A DNA stretch of 40,329 nt from Bifidobacterium aemilianum (GCF_003315635.1 NZ_PDCG01000009.1:1-40329); one strand, 5' to 3'. Numbered from the stretch's first letter, positions 28,740 through 38,354 are shown. Numbers and translations are program-made. Notes: a model not told the origin generated them from the letters alone.

Positions 28740-30089
28740 TCAGCGCACCTCGGCCAGGGCGTCGATCATGTAGTTGTTGATGGTGGCCTTGACCGACTCC
28801 AGGTGGTCGGACTTGGTGGCGGCGATCAGCTCGGCCTGGGGCTTGTCGATGGCGTAGTCCTCCAGTGAGGCCAGGGTGGCATTGCCATCCTCGACACTCT
28901 TGCCGATGCCGGAGTCGTAGGAGCTGTAGCGCTGGGCCTGCAGGTCCTCGATGAAGTGGTCCTGGTGCATCCTATCGGCCACGAGCAGGCCAGCGGCGAA
29001 GGCGTCCATACCGGCGATGTGGGAGCGGAAGAGGTCCTCAGGCTCGAAGGAGGAACGGCGGGGCTTGGCATCGAAGTTCAGACCGCCGCGGGGTCCGATC
29101 TGCCCTTCTGCCAACACCTCCCACATGACCGTGGAGGTCTCATAGAGGTCGGTGGGGAACTCGTCCATGTCCCAGCCGATCAGCTTGTCGCCCTGGTTGG
29201 CGTCCAGGGAGCCCAGCACACCGGCGTCGCGGGCCACGCGGATCTCATGCTGGTAGGTGTGGGTGGCCAGGTTGGCGTGGTTGCCCTCAAGGTTGAGCTT
29301 GAAGACATCCATGAGGTCATAGTGCTGCAGGAAGGAGATGGCGGTCGAGGCATCGAAGTCGTACTGGAGCATGCAGGGCTCCTTGGCCTTGGGCTCGATC
29401 AAGAACTGGGCGTCCATGCCAATCTCCTTGGTATAGTCATGGCACATGCGGAAGAAGGCGGCCATATGGTCCTTCTCACGCTTCATGTTGGTGTTCCAGA
29501 GGCTCTCATAGCCCTCGCGGCCTCCCCAGAAGACGTAGTTCTCGGCATGCAGGCGCTTGCCGATCTCCAGGCTGTGCTTGAGTTGGGCGGCCGAGTAGGC
29601 GAAGATGTCGGCGAAGGGAGAGGTGGAGGCGCCATCGACGAAACGGGGGTTGGTGAAGAGGGAGGAGGTGTTCCACAGGAGCTTGATGCCCGTGGACTTC
29701 ATGTTCCCCTCGATCCTGTCGACCACCTTGTCCAGGTTGGCGTTGGTCTCGCGCAGGGTGTCACCCTCGGGGGCGATGTCGCGGTCGTGGAAGCAGAAGA
29801 ACTCCACACCCAGCTTCTGGAAGAGCTCGAAGGCGTAGTCGACCTTGGCCAGGGACTGGTCCATGGGGTCGGTGTACTTGTAATAAGGACGCTGGGCGGT
29901 GCCGTCGCCGAAGGGGTCGACCAGCTGCTGGTCGAAGGTGTGCCACCAGGCGATGCCAAAGCGCAGCCAGTTCTTCATCTTCTTGCCGGCGACCACACGG
30001 TCGGCATCGTAATAATGGAAGGCCAGACCCTCCTGCGGCCCCTTGCTGCGACCGACATACTCGATCTTGTCGACATCCCACAAACCCAT
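28740..30089 (-). CDS. xylA: Xylose isomerase
   Basis: A 449-aa class II xylose isomerase that interconverts D-xylose and D-xylulose in the cytoplasm. The catalytic His is in [30 protein letters not shown] and the metal-binding [16 protein letters not shown] follow, then [34 protein letters not shown] and RHGG-type C-terminal helices. ATG 30087-30089 has AAGGAG at seven bases. It has its own leader region (30090-30240) with AT-rich repeats. It works with xylB at 17434. Confidence 0.97.
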   Translation of the reverse strand: MGLWDVDKIEYVGRSKGPQEGLAFHYYDADRVVAGKKMKNWLRFGIAWWHTFDQQLVDPFGDGTAQRPYYKYTDPMDQSLAKVDYAFELFQKLGVEFFCFHDRDIAPEGDTLRETNANLDKVVDRIEGNMKSTGIKLLWNTSSLFTNPRFVDGASTSPFADIFAYSAAQLKHSLEIGKRLHAENYVFWGGREGYESLWNTNMKREKDHMAAFFRMCHDYTKEIGMDAQFLIEPKAKEPCMLQYDFDASTAISFLQHYDLMDVFKLNLEGNHANLATHTYQHEIRVARDAGVLGSLDANQGDKLIGWDMDEFPTDLYETSTVMWEVLAEGQIGPRGGLNFDAKPRRSSFEPEDLFRSHIAGMDAFAAGLLVADRMHQDHFIEDLQAQRYSSYDSGIGKSVEDGNATLASLEDYAIDKPQAELIAATKSDHLESVKATINNYMIDALAEVR

Positions 30090-30244
30090 GATCTGCTCCT
30101 TTGCTGCTTCAGAGAATGATTCGACGGACCAGTCGCCCGCCTCACCCACAGTCTAAAGTGCCGAACCTATTATGTCAAATGATTTTACTTATTAAGTCAT
30201 ATGACTGCCTAATACCACTCCCCCAAGGTTCTTATAGACGCAAA

Positions 30245-30280
30245 ACCGCCCGCCATTGGGTTTCCCAGCTGAGGGGCGGT
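30245..30280 (-). terminator. Terminator after the aldehyde dehydrogenase gene
   Basis: ACCGCCC / GGGCGGT 7-bp stem. On the minus strand GGGCGG runs into TTTTG. It starts 18 bp past the dehydrogenase stop and separates that gene from xylA. Confidence 0.65.
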
Positions 30281-30297
30281 CAATCAATCAAGGGGAC

Positions 30298-31710
30298 TCA
30301 GGCCACAACCAACCCACCCGCCGGGTTGGAGAGGTCCGAATGCTGGGCCTTGACCACCAGTTTGTCGTTGACGAAGGCCATCTGGCCGATCCGGCTCATC
30401 TCACGTCCATAGCCGGACAGCTTGACACCGCCGAAGGGCAGCTCGGGCAGGGAGGCCATGAAGTTGTTGACAAAGACCATGCCGGTCTCGATACGGGCCG
30501 CGACATCGGCACCATGGTCGGGGTCTCCTGAGAAGACGATGCCACCCAGGCCGTAGGGGTTGTCGTTGGCCAGGGCCACGGCCTCATCCTCGGAACGGAC
30601 CTTGTAGACCACGCCGATGGGCCCGAACATCTCCTCCTTGTAGGCGGGATTCTCGGGCGTCACATCGGTGATGATGGCGGGGCGGAAGAACTGGCCGGGC
30701 AGGTCGATGGGTTCGTTGCCGGTCACCAGCCTGGCACCTGCGGCCAGGGCGGCGTCCAGCTGCGACTGGAGCTTCTGCTTGGCCCTGGCGGTGTTCATGG
30801 GGGCCAGGGTGGTCTTGGGATCCATCGGATCGCCGGGAACGACCTGCTCGAAGTGCTCCTTGAGCTTGGCCACAAACTCGTCGTAGACATTGTCCATGAC
30901 GATGAACCGCTTGGAGGAGGTGCAGACCTGGCCGCAGTTGTAAAGACGGACACGCCAGGCGATGTTAGTGACGTCATCCATATCGGCATCACCCAAGACA
31001 ATGAAGGGGTCCATGCCCCCAAGCTCCATGGAATTCTTCTTCAGGTACTTGCCGGCGGCCTTGGCAACGGCCGCACCCCCAAGCTCGGATCCGGTCAGGG
31101 CCACACCCTGGACGCGCGGGTCGGCAATGGCCTCAGTGACCTGGTCATAGTTGAGGAAGAGGTTGGTCAGGGCCCCCTTGGGCGCTCCAGCCTCCTCGAC
31201 GATCTCGCAGAAACGCTTGGCGGAGGTGGGGATGTTGGCCGCATCCTTGAGGATCATGGGATTGCCCACCATGAAGTTGGGGGCGAAGACCCGCATGATC
31301 TGGTAGTAGGGGAAGTTCCAGGGTTCGACCATGACGACCACGCCAACCGATTGGTGCAGCACCTGGGCCTGGCCCGTGGCGATGGTGTCGATGGTCTCGG
31401 GGGCCAGCAGCTCCGGCGAATGGTCGGCGAACCAGTCGGCGATCATGGCGCAGAGTTCCACCTCACCTGCGGACTCACCTATCAGCTTGCCCATGTCAAT
31501 GGTGCAGATCCTGGCCAGCTCGTCGGCGTGCTCGCGCATCTTCGCCGCGATATTGTGGAGGATCTTGGAGCGCTCGGCTATGGGCTGGTTCTTCATCCGC
31601 TGGTAGAGGTCATGGCCTATGGCCAGGGTTTCGCTCAGGATCTGGTCGGTGTCAAAGGGATACTCGTGGACAAGTTCGTTGGAATAGGGGTTAATGGTCT
31701 GATATGTCAT
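30298..31710 (-). CDS. NAD(P)-dependent aldehyde dehydrogenase (succinate-semialdehyde dehydrogenase type)
   Basis: A 470-aa class I aldehyde dehydrogenase, oxidising an aldehyde to an acid. Visible are VVVMVEPWNFPYYQIMR, SELGGAAVAKAAGKYLK, the general-base Glu in MELGGMDPFIVL, and the catalytic Cys in YNCGQVCTSSKRF. C-terminal FGPIGVVYKV and LPFGGVKLSGYGREMS complete the pattern, closest to GabD/YneI-type succinate-semialdehyde dehydrogenases. The family consensus in the Glu motif is usually ELGGKN/SDP; here it is ELGGMDP. ATG 31708-31710 follows AGGAGGT. The substrate is inferred. Confidence 0.9.
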   Translation of the reverse strand: MTYQTINPYSNELVHEYPFDTDQILSETLAIGHDLYQRMKNQPIAERSKILHNIAAKMREHADELARICTIDMGKLIGESAGEVELCAMIADWFADHSPELLAPETIDTIATGQAQVLHQSVGVVVMVEPWNFPYYQIMRVFAPNFMVGNPMILKDAANIPTSAKRFCEIVEEAGAPKGALTNLFLNYDQVTEAIADPRVQGVALTGSELGGAAVAKAAGKYLKKNSMELGGMDPFIVLGDADMDDVTNIAWRVRLYNCGQVCTSSKRFIVMDNVYDEFVAKLKEHFEQVVPGDPMDPKTTLAPMNTARAKQKLQSQLDAALAAGARLVTGNEPIDLPGQFFRPAIITDVTPENPAYKEEMFGPIGVVYKVRSEDEAVALANDNPYGLGGIVFSGDPDHGADVAARIETGMVFVNNFMASLPELPFGGVKLSGYGREMSRIGQMAFVNDKLVVKAQHSDLSNPAGGLVVA

Positions 31711-31827
31711 GTCTACCTCCTTGTAGCACTCGAACAAGTGTAGGCACAAATCAACCCGCCTTATATCGCTTCCACGCCCACAGCGCAAGCACACGGTCGC
31801 AAGGTCCAAGGCACGGCAAGGCCCGCC

Positions 31828-32454
31828 TCAGAAAGCCATCATCCCCTTGCGGTAGCCTTCCGTCGCCTGCCTCAAGGCCTGGTGGACATCCGCCAGCATC
31901 AGAACCCCCAACTCGCGCCCGGCCCTGGCCTCCCGGAGTCTCATGATCTCAGTGCCCTGCTCTGCTTTGGTGCCCATCACGCTGGTGGAGACGGGAACCG
32001 CACGGAAGAAGGCGAACAGCTCGCGCATGGCGGAATCAGGGACCAGGGCATGCCTCAGACTGCCGCCGGTCGCCACCAGGGCCACGGGCATGCCGAAGAG
32101 GGATTCGGGGCTGACTAGATCCCAGAAGGATTTGAAGAGGCCGGAATATGAGGCCTTATATATAGGTGTGGCCGCCACCAGACCGTCGCTGGACAGCATG
32201 GTCTCCATGGCCTGGGCCAGCGGCTGGGAAAAGTGGAAGTCAATGCCGGCCCTGGCAATGTCCTCAGCCATCTCGTTCAGACGGATGTAGCTGGTCTCGG
32301 ACCGCAGGCCATGCTCCTCCAGATAGCGAGCGGTCTGGACAGCCACGGCCTGGCTCAGCTCGCCGGTGGATGAGGGGTCCGAGGCACCGGCGCTAACCAC
32401 ACAGATACGGAAGCCACGAGGCTCTATGTCGCCATTGTTGTCGTCAGCACTCAT
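31828..32454 (-). CDS. NAD(P)H-dependent FMN reductase
   Basis: A 208-aa flavodoxin-fold reductase of the NADPH_FMN_red/MsuE-SsuE group. It opens FRICVVSAGASDPSSTGELS (phosphate loop region), then GLVAATPIYKASYSGLFKSFWDLV (the conserved YKASYSG-type FMN motif) and MPVALVATGGSLRHALV. It reduces FMN with NAD(P)H, usually to feed a flavin-dependent monooxygenase; no such partner is adjacent. The ATG has AAAGG at nine bases. The C-terminal ~30 residues are helical. Confidence 0.85.
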   Translation of the reverse strand: MSADDNNGDIEPRGFRICVVSAGASDPSSTGELSQAVAVQTARYLEEHGLRSETSYIRLNEMAEDIARAGIDFHFSQPLAQAMETMLSSDGLVAATPIYKASYSGLFKSFWDLVSPESLFGMPVALVATGGSLRHALVPDSAMRELFAFFRAVPVSTSVMGTKAEQGTEIMRLREARAGRELGVLMLADVHQALRQATEGYRKGMMAF

Positions 32455-32666
32455 CGACCATGCCTTTCTCGTTGCGGACCTACGGTTCGGCTGTAGGCAC
32501 AGCAGTGTCGGAACTGATTCAATCTATCACCTTGACTACGCTGCGGCACAGCTTTTGCTTCACAGAGCGAAGCGAAGGTGAGATAGTAGACATTGCGCGA
32601 GTCTAGTCCGCCAGTTCCACCACAACGAGTTGCACCCCGCAAGGTCGGGTCAAGGACCTAAGCTGG

Positions 32667-33686
32667 GTGTCCATGAGAGCGGTCCTACACGTCATCAGCC
32701 CCCTCCCCTGGGTTGGCCAGGCCTTAAGGAAGCTAAGCGATGACGTCGAAGCCGCCGGTGGCCCAGGCGCAAACTCACGTGAGGGCCTGGGCAGCAGCAC
32801 AGCCCGCGAAACCATGACCCCTTGGACCGTCATCGACCACAATGGCCTGGAACCGGTCGGGGGCATCGGATCCCATGCGGCGGTCTGGATTGCCCCCGGC
32901 CTGCTCATCGCCCTCAACGACTGGCGAGCGCGGGGAAGCCTGGATCCCCTGACCATGCAGGCCCCTCTTACAGACTGGCTGCCGAGACTCCCCCAGAGCC
33001 TCTTGGGCCGCACAGTCATCAACACCCGGGTTGCGGACATCCGTCGGTGGAAGGAGCTGCCGGCCAGCCTGGGGCCGCTGCCCTGGTCTCGCATCTGCCA
33101 GGGCCGGGCCGAGGACTTTCGGGCGGCCCGCCGCGATGCCAGCCAGTTGGTCAGGGACCTGGAAGCGGCCCCTGATAATTCGCTGATCGAACTATCCGAA
33201 CACCTGCCTGACATCACTGAGGAATGGGCCATCCTGGTCAACCGGGGACAGGTTCAGGCGTCCAGCGGATACTGCCTTCATCTGCCAACGACCACGGCTG
33301 GTGGCCAGAGCATCAGGACGGTCTTTGATGGCGCCAGCTTTCAAGAATCCCGGAAGCTGGCAGCCGAGGAGGCAGCACGGCAGTTGTTGACGGCCAACGA
33401 CCCGGGACCTGCCACCATCCTCATGGCCTTCCGCGCCTCATCCGACAAACCGGTTGTCTTGGAGGCGGACCCGGTCTGGTGCTCGACCCCCTACCCCTTC
33501 GGCCATAGCGGACTTGGGGCCTTCGCCCAAGCCATCGCCGACTCCCGACTGAGCCCAGCCTCACCGAGCCAAACAGGAAACCCCGGGAGGGGATTGAGGG
33601 AGCCGTCGCCCTACCAACCCGACCCCTGGATGGTCCAACAGTTCTGCCGCCGCTACCGGGGTTTCAAACCACCCACTCACGATTAG
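32667..33686 (+). CDS. Possible ATP-grasp domain protein
   Basis: A 339-aa soluble protein. The C-terminal half resembles the ATP-grasp (R2K-like) pattern: EEWAILVNRGQVQASSGYCLH followed by PVVLEADPVWCSTPYPFG, where the Glu and the W/S context match the Mg-ATP-binding end of these ligases. Such enzymes join a carboxylate to an amine or thiol. The usual N-terminal lid is weakly conserved (ELPASLGPLPWSRICQGRAED). It starts at GTG 32667, with AAGGA upstream; ATG 32673 is possible. It faces a minus-strand reductase and has no operon partner. The family is a moderate call; the substrate is unknown. Confidence 0.6.
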   Translation: MSMRAVLHVISPLPWVGQALRKLSDDVEAAGGPGANSREGLGSSTARETMTPWTVIDHNGLEPVGGIGSHAAVWIAPGLLIALNDWRARGSLDPLTMQAPLTDWLPRLPQSLLGRTVINTRVADIRRWKELPASLGPLPWSRICQGRAEDFRAARRDASQLVRDLEAAPDNSLIELSEHLPDITEEWAILVNRGQVQASSGYCLHLPTTTAGGQSIRTVFDGASFQESRKLAAEEAARQLLTANDPGPATILMAFRASSDKPVVLEADPVWCSTPYPFGHSGLGAFAQAIADSRLSPASPSQTGNPGRGLREPSPYQPDPWMVQQFCRRYRGFKPPTHD

Positions 33687-33776
33687 GCGGCATCTGGCTG
33701 ACCTTTGCGGGCAAACATTCCCCCAGGCCAGTCCTCTGAAAGCCAGCCAGAGCGATGACCAGGCGGAAAGGCTGAA

Positions 33777-33797
33777 GTCTGAGTTCGGACCTCAGAC
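33777..33797. terminator. Hairpin between convergent genes
   Basis: GTCTGAG-N7-CTCAGAC, 7-bp perfect stem. It overlaps the last bases of the quinone-reductase gene (stop near 33792). Possibly a bidirectional terminator; no T-run. Confidence 0.4.
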
Positions 33798-34391
33798 CAG
33801 GGAGGCGCCCAGGCGCTTCATGCCCTCAAGCTGGAGGGCCGCCGTCTGACGGCAAGGCTCGCTGTCGTCACCCATGGTCAGGTCTTCGATATAGACGAAG
33901 TCCACGTCGGACACGTCACAGTATTTGCCGAAGGTCTGACTGCATATCTGGGCCCGGAGGCCTGCTTCCACACCCAACTCTTTGATGCCGGATTCAGTGC
34001 CGCCCATCAGCATGACCAGGCGGACCTTTTTGCCGGCCAAGGCTCCCGGTGTGCCGTCGGGGCTGTAGGCGAACCCCCGGCAAATCACACGGTCGAAGAG
34101 GCCCTTGACCATGGCGGGCATGGTGAACCAGTACATGGGAAAGACGATGACCAGGGCATCGGCCTGGGCGATCCGCTGCTGGATGGGCAGGACATCCTCC
34201 GGCATGGGGGCGCGGCCCAGGTAATGCTCGCGGTCGGCCAGGGTATAGACGGGATTGAAACCCACATCATAGAGGTCAAGTATCTCGGCCTGGACACCCT
34301 TCTCCTCGGCTCCTTGCGCCACGGCCGCACCGGCCGCGTTGGTCAGGGAATCAGGTTCTGGATTGCTGGTGATGATTAGTAGCTTGCTCAT
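33792..34391 (-). CDS. NAD(P)H dehydrogenase (quinone)-like flavoprotein (MdaB/KefF fold)
   Basis: A 199-aa flavodoxin-fold protein. The N-terminus MSKLLIITSNPEPDSLTNAA binds FMN/FAD. VIVFPMYWFTMPAMVKGLFDRVICRGFAY is the family signature, followed by GGTESGI. It likely reduces quinones or other electrophiles with NAD(P)H. The frame stays open upstream past the C12 tract, but ATG 34389-34391 is the best start by homology. It is divergent from the M20 peptidase, with a C12 run in between. Confidence 0.85.
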   Translation of the reverse strand: MSKLLIITSNPEPDSLTNAAGAAVAQGAEEKGVQAEILDLYDVGFNPVYTLADREHYLGRAPMPEDVLPIQQRIAQADALVIVFPMYWFTMPAMVKGLFDRVICRGFAYSPDGTPGALAGKKVRLVMLMGGTESGIKELGVEAGLRAQICSQTFGKYCDVSDVDFVYIEDLTMGDDSEPCRQTAALQLEGMKRLGASLV

Positions 34392-34468
34392 GCCTTCATT
34401 CTTCCACACCAGCCGACCAGCCGGCTGGCTATCCGACAAGACTTGTGAATGCGCGTGGGGAATACCCT

Positions 34469-34480
34469 CCCCCCCCCCCC
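34469..34480. repeat. C12 homopolymer in a divergent intergenic region
   Basis: Twelve C on the plus strand, 78 bp upstream of the quinone-reductase ATG and 182 bp before the M20 peptidase ATG. If either promoter spans it, length changes would alter element spacing. Confidence 0.9.
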
Positions 34481-34661
34481 ATGCCGAACTGCTTCTCGGC
34501 ACATCAAGCGCCCAATCTTGTGAAATTCCGAAGCTCCTTGACGCACAGCGCAAAACCGGGAATAAGACTGTTCCCTGCCTATATCAGATATAGTGTCATC
34601 AAGAGTCGAATGGTCACTCGAACACGAGAGGACCCACGACTGAATCACTCTAGAAAGAGAC

Positions 34662-35888
34662 ATGATGACTTCAGAAGAAAAGATGGAAATACTTCGTACC
34701 CTGGTCGCCTTCAAATCCGTGAACGGCCATGAGCTTCCTGTGGCCCAGTACCTGCAAGGGCTCCTCGAGAAGGCCGGGATCGCATCCGAGATCATCCCCG
34801 CGGGCGACGATCGGGCCGAGCTGGTGGCCACGCTCGGTTCCGGCCACCCTGTGCTGGCCGCCTCGGGCCATATGGATGTCGTCGATGTCAACAGGGACAA
34901 CTGGAAGACCGACCCCTTCACACTCACCGAAATGGAGGATGGCGATACGCTCTTTGGCCGGGGATCCACCGACATGAAGTCCGGCCTGGCCGCCATGGTC
35001 ATCGCCCTGATTGAGCTCAGGGAGGAGAACAAGCCCCTCAAGGGCACCATCAAACTGCTCATCACCTCCGGTGAGGAAGTCGGTCAGCAAGGAGCCGAAC
35101 TCCTACAGGCCAAAGGGTACATGAAGGACGTGGATGCCTTGCTGATCGGCGAGCCCTCAGGTTATCTGGCCGTCTACGCCAACAAGGGCGAGCTGGATTT
35201 GAAGATCAAGGTCAAGGGCCATGCCGCCCACAGCTCCACCCCAGCCCTGGGCGTCAACGCGGTTGAGGCCCTGCTGGAGGTCCTGGACCAGATCAAGGAC
35301 GAGATGCATGCCAAGATGGCCGGCACCAACAACGACGTGCTGGGCGGCACCATCTTCAACATCGACGTGATCAAGGGTGGCAACCAGGTCAATGCCATAC
35401 CCGCCGACGCTGAGGCTGAGATCAACATTCGGACGATTCCGGAATTCTCCAACGCAGAGATCCTCACCCTGGTCAACGGTGTGATCGACCGCTTCAACGC
35501 CGGCTCCAAGGCGCAGGTGAGCATGGATGTGGACATGGACATCATCCCCGTAATCGGCAACAAGGACTCCTCGCTGATCAAGCTGGCCCAGAAGGTCGCC
35601 AAGCCCTTCATGGCCAAGGTCGAATGGCCCGAGGAGAAACTGGCCAAGACCAAGGCCATGTTTGAGGCCGCGGGCATAGCCTTCTGCACCACAGAGCTAG
35701 TGACCCTGGGCGTGTCCGGGGGGACAGACGCCTCCAAGTTCCTGATCGATCATCCCACCGGCTTCGACTACCTGATGCTCGGCCCGGGATCCGGCACCCA
35801 GCACCAGGACAACGAATGGGTCTCCAAGTCCATGTATCTGGACTTTGTGGAGCTCTACAAGCAGCTCTTCGAGGAGTATGTGGGCTGA
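34662..35888 (+). CDS. M20 family metallopeptidase, ArgE/DapE type
   Basis: A 408-aa zinc deacylase/peptidase. The metal-binding residues are visible in order: VLAASGHMDVVDVN, GRGSTDMKSGLAA, the general-base and ligand Glu pair in ITSGEEVGQQG, GEPSG, and the C-terminal GSGTQHQDNEWV. The dimerisation domain lies at residues ~180-300 (VKGHAAHSSTPALGVNAVEAL). Closest in style to succinyl-diaminopimelate desuccinylase or acetylornithine deacetylase, but many relatives cleave other N-acyl amino acids. Two ATGs (34662, 34665) are possible; the ribosome site is weak (AGAAAGAGA). Confidence 0.9.
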   Translation: MMTSEEKMEILRTLVAFKSVNGHELPVAQYLQGLLEKAGIASEIIPAGDDRAELVATLGSGHPVLAASGHMDVVDVNRDNWKTDPFTLTEMEDGDTLFGRGSTDMKSGLAAMVIALIELREENKPLKGTIKLLITSGEEVGQQGAELLQAKGYMKDVDALLIGEPSGYLAVYANKGELDLKIKVKGHAAHSSTPALGVNAVEALLEVLDQIKDEMHAKMAGTNNDVLGGTIFNIDVIKGGNQVNAIPADAEAEINIRTIPEFSNAEILTLVNGVIDRFNAGSKAQVSMDVDMDIIPVIGNKDSSLIKLAQKVAKPFMAKVEWPEEKLAKTKAMFEAAGIAFCTTELVTLGVSGGTDASKFLIDHPTGFDYLMLGPGSGTQHQDNEWVSKSMYLDFVELYKQLFEEYVG

Positions 35889-35964
35889 GACCAGCGATCC
35901 GAAAGGGTCCGGTTGAGGTGACCGGCAGCGGTTCCAACTCGAAGACAAGACGTTGAACCCGCAA

Positions 35965-36013
35965 GGCAAGGGCTTGATTCATGCGCGGCGACGCGCGGGA
36001 CCAAGCCCTTGCC
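35965..36013 (+). terminator. Terminator after the M20 peptidase
   Basis: GGCAAGGGCTTG / CAAGCCCTTGCC, perfect 12-bp stem with a 25-nt loop, 76 bp past the stop. The loop contains a GC-rich segment. No strong T-run. Confidence 0.5.
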
Positions 36014-36151
36014 ATATGGTTGCCTATGTTCGGCGACCCTGGAGACCATTTTGTCATGGGCTTCAATCCCCGTATTTCCAGCCTGCCAGCATCGTCCGCG
36101 CCACTATGTAGTCGGCCTTGTATCTCATTATGGACAATCATTTGCTCGTAT

Positions 36152-36180
36152 TTGACAAAGACGAAGATCCTGAATTATTT
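36152..36180 (+). promoter_or_regulatory. Candidate promoter of the FucP-like gene
   Basis: A perfect TTGACA (-35) lies 17 bp before TTATTT (a poor -10). The predicted leader would be about 465 nt, unusually long. Confidence 0.4.
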
Positions 36181-36653
36181 TCTTGGATAGCATTTGGGAA
36201 AGCTTCCTGAATGCCTCCTGACCCTACTGGACAAGAAAGGCTGTTCGTACACCCCACCGTGTATCCGAAGGGTGGCGTGGAGATTCAGAGGCGCAAGGCC
36301 TCTGATTGCTTCATCGCAGAGTGGGACCCATGCCTGTGGTCCGGCTCCCTTATCTGCCGGAGGTTCAACGTGCCCAGCCATAGAAGGTTGGCGCAATCGC
36401 TTGAACGAGGTTCCTGACGGATGGCTGCGAAGCCAGGCCGGGAGCCATGGATTCCTCTGGACTTCCTCGGATACCTACATATCAACAACCAACGTTTGAC
36501 CAAGGACGGACCGCTTGTCTCCCCACCAAAGGCGCAAGAGGCATCCAGCAGGACGCCCATGGACGCAGCAAGTACAACCTGCGCCCCAGGACCACCTGAC
36601 TGGATGAAGGAATTGGACGAACACCGACATACAGTTTCGCAGTGGAGGACACC

Positions 36654-38039
36654 ATGAAGCCCAACGAACAATGGGACGAGACACCGGACGGCTACCTCAA
36701 GAAGACGCCCATCTTCCAATTCGCTTTGATCACCATGCTCTTCGCTCTATGGTCGGTCGCCTCAAGCCTCAATGACATTCTGATCACCCAGTTCAAGACC
36801 GTCTTCCATCTGAGCGACTTCGCCACGGCCTTCGTGCAGAGCGCCTTCTACGGGGGATACTTCGTCATCGCCATCCCGGCCGCGCTGTTCATCAAGAAGA
36901 CCTCCTACAAGATGGGCATCATCGCGGGACTGAGCTTCTTCGCCCTGGGCTGCTTCATGTTCTTCCCCGCCTCGCACGTGGCCACCTATGGGGTCTTCCT
37001 GGTCGCCATCTTCATCGAGGCCATCGGTCTGAGCTTCCTGGAGACCTCCAGCGACACCTACGCGACCCTGCTGGGGCCCAAGCGCCTTGGCACTCTGCGG
37101 ATCAACATTGCCCAGACCATGAACGCCCTGGGCGGAATCGTCGGCATCTTTTTGGGCAAATACCTGGTCTTCCAGGAGACCAACCTCAAGGCAGAGATGG
37201 AGAAGCTGACCGGCGAGGCAGCCACCCGCTACGGCCAGGAGCAGCTGGCCCGCACCCTTGGGCCCTACAAGTACCTGCTGATTATTCTGCTGGTGCTGAT
37301 CGTTGTCTTCATCTTCACCAAGTTCCCCTCCGGGCGCCCCAAGACCACGACCGGTGAGGTGGCCTCAGCAACCATGGGCGAGACACTGCGCTACCTGGTC
37401 AAGAACCGGCGCTTCCAGCGGGGCGTGCTGGCCCAGTTCCTCTACATCGGCGTGCAGATCGGCATCTGGTCCTTCACCATTAGGCTGGCCCTGGAGATGT
37501 TCCCCCACTTCAGCGACCGTTACGCGGCCAACTTCATGCTCTACAGCTATGTATGCTTCTTCGTGGGCCGCACCGTCGGCAGCTACCTGCTGACCAGGTT
37601 CAGGGAGACCCGACTGCTGACCGCCTTCATCTGCGTGGGCGTGGTGCTGCTGCTTGGTACCGCCTTCATCCACTCGATCGTGGCCATCTGGCTGGCCGTG
37701 GCAGTCAGCTTCTTCATGGGACCGGCCTGGCCGACCATCTACTCACGCACCCTGGAAACCGTGGAGGACCGCCGCTACACCGAGACCGCCGGCGCCTTCG
37801 TCGTCATGGCCATCGTCGGCGGCGCAGTGCTCCCCGCCCTCCAAGGCCTCCTCTCCGACGCCACCTCCATGCAGTTCTCCTTCCTCCTGCCAGCCATCGA
37901 GTTCGCCCTGGTAGCCGTCTACTTCCTCTCCGAGATGAAGCACGACAAACTCACGCCGGCGCAGCTCAAGGCGATTGAGGAGACCAAGGGCGCAGCCGCT
38001 GCTGAGGCCGCCGAGGATGCCGACACCTTCGGGGACTGA
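36654..38039 (+). CDS. FucP-type sugar:H+ symporter (MFS, FHS family)
   Basis: A 461-aa membrane transporter with twelve hydrophobic segments, similar to the L-fucose permease FucP (FHS subfamily of MFS). Visible are the N-terminal TPIFQFALITMLFALWSVAS, SLNDILITQFKTVFHLSDFATAFVQSAFYGGYF, ALFIKKTSYKMGIIAGL, the ETSSDTYATLLGPK region, and the MGPAWPTIYSRTLETV segment. The C-terminal ~30 residues are acidic and Ala-rich. ATG 36654 follows GGAGG at five bases. The substrate (fucose, or another hexose/pentose) cannot be told from sequence; it stands alone, with no fuc catabolic genes adjacent. Confidence 0.9.
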   Translation: MKPNEQWDETPDGYLKKTPIFQFALITMLFALWSVASSLNDILITQFKTVFHLSDFATAFVQSAFYGGYFVIAIPAALFIKKTSYKMGIIAGLSFFALGCFMFFPASHVATYGVFLVAIFIEAIGLSFLETSSDTYATLLGPKRLGTLRINIAQTMNALGGIVGIFLGKYLVFQETNLKAEMEKLTGEAATRYGQEQLARTLGPYKYLLIILLVLIVVFIFTKFPSGRPKTTTGEVASATMGETLRYLVKNRRFQRGVLAQFLYIGVQIGIWSFTIRLALEMFPHFSDRYAANFMLYSYVCFFVGRTVGSYLLTRFRETRLLTAFICVGVVLLLGTAFIHSIVAIWLAVAVSFFMGPAWPTIYSRTLETVEDRRYTETAGAFVVMAIVGGAVLPALQGLLSDATSMQFSFLLPAIEFALVAVYFLSEMKHDKLTPAQLKAIEETKGAAAAEAAEDADTFGD

Positions 38040-38150
38040 TGGGTTCTGGACTAACCTGCGGAGTGAACCGACATTCTTAGTATAGGAATTCTGAGCAAAT
38101 TCGAATCCTTGTTGTAAGTCAGAGTCGAACAATAGAGAACTAATACTCGG

Positions 38151-38200
38151 GCTTCTGCCGAACTTGACTATTGTACGTTCGGTAGAAGCTCGATTCTTTT
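38151..38200 (+). terminator. Terminator after the FucP-like gene
   Basis: GCTTCTGCCGAAC pairs with GTTCGGTAGAAGC (13 bp, one G-T) around a 13-nt loop, followed by TCGATTCTTTT. A good intrinsic terminator for the upstream gene. Confidence 0.7.
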
Positions 38201-38330
38201 ACCATGGCGATTCCATTTGAGCAATCTATTCAATAAGACACAGATTCAAGTCAATCCAGGGTTCTGTCAACTTCCAATCAGCAAGCACCTCCGATAGCTA
38301 TCGGTCAGCAAAGGTGCGGTATCGTTCATT

Positions 38331-38354
38331 GTGTTCACCATTTTTGGTGAACAC
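38331..38354. repeat. Perfect palindrome
   Basis: GTGTTCACC-ATTTTT-GGTGAACAC, 9-bp arms, no gene next to it. It lies 26 bp from a second perfect palindrome, CCGATAGCTATCGG (38291-38304). Confidence 0.8.

Larger units (their letters stand above)
35889..36653. other. Gene-free interval between the M20 peptidase and the FucP-like symporter
   Basis: 765 bp. It holds a perfect 12-bp terminator-like stem (35965-36013) and a promoter-like pair (36152-36180). The rest, some 470 bp, has only short open frames without ribosome sites and no protein I recognise. Confidence 0.5.

Noticed and set aside
28956..30119. Long open frame opposite xylA
   Set aside because: Antisense shadow with Val/Gly/Glu-rich composition. 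xylA itself is unambiguous.
36194..36499. 101-codon plus-strand frame in the symporter leader
   Set aside because: No ribosome site and no family resemblance; it overlaps other open frames on both strands.
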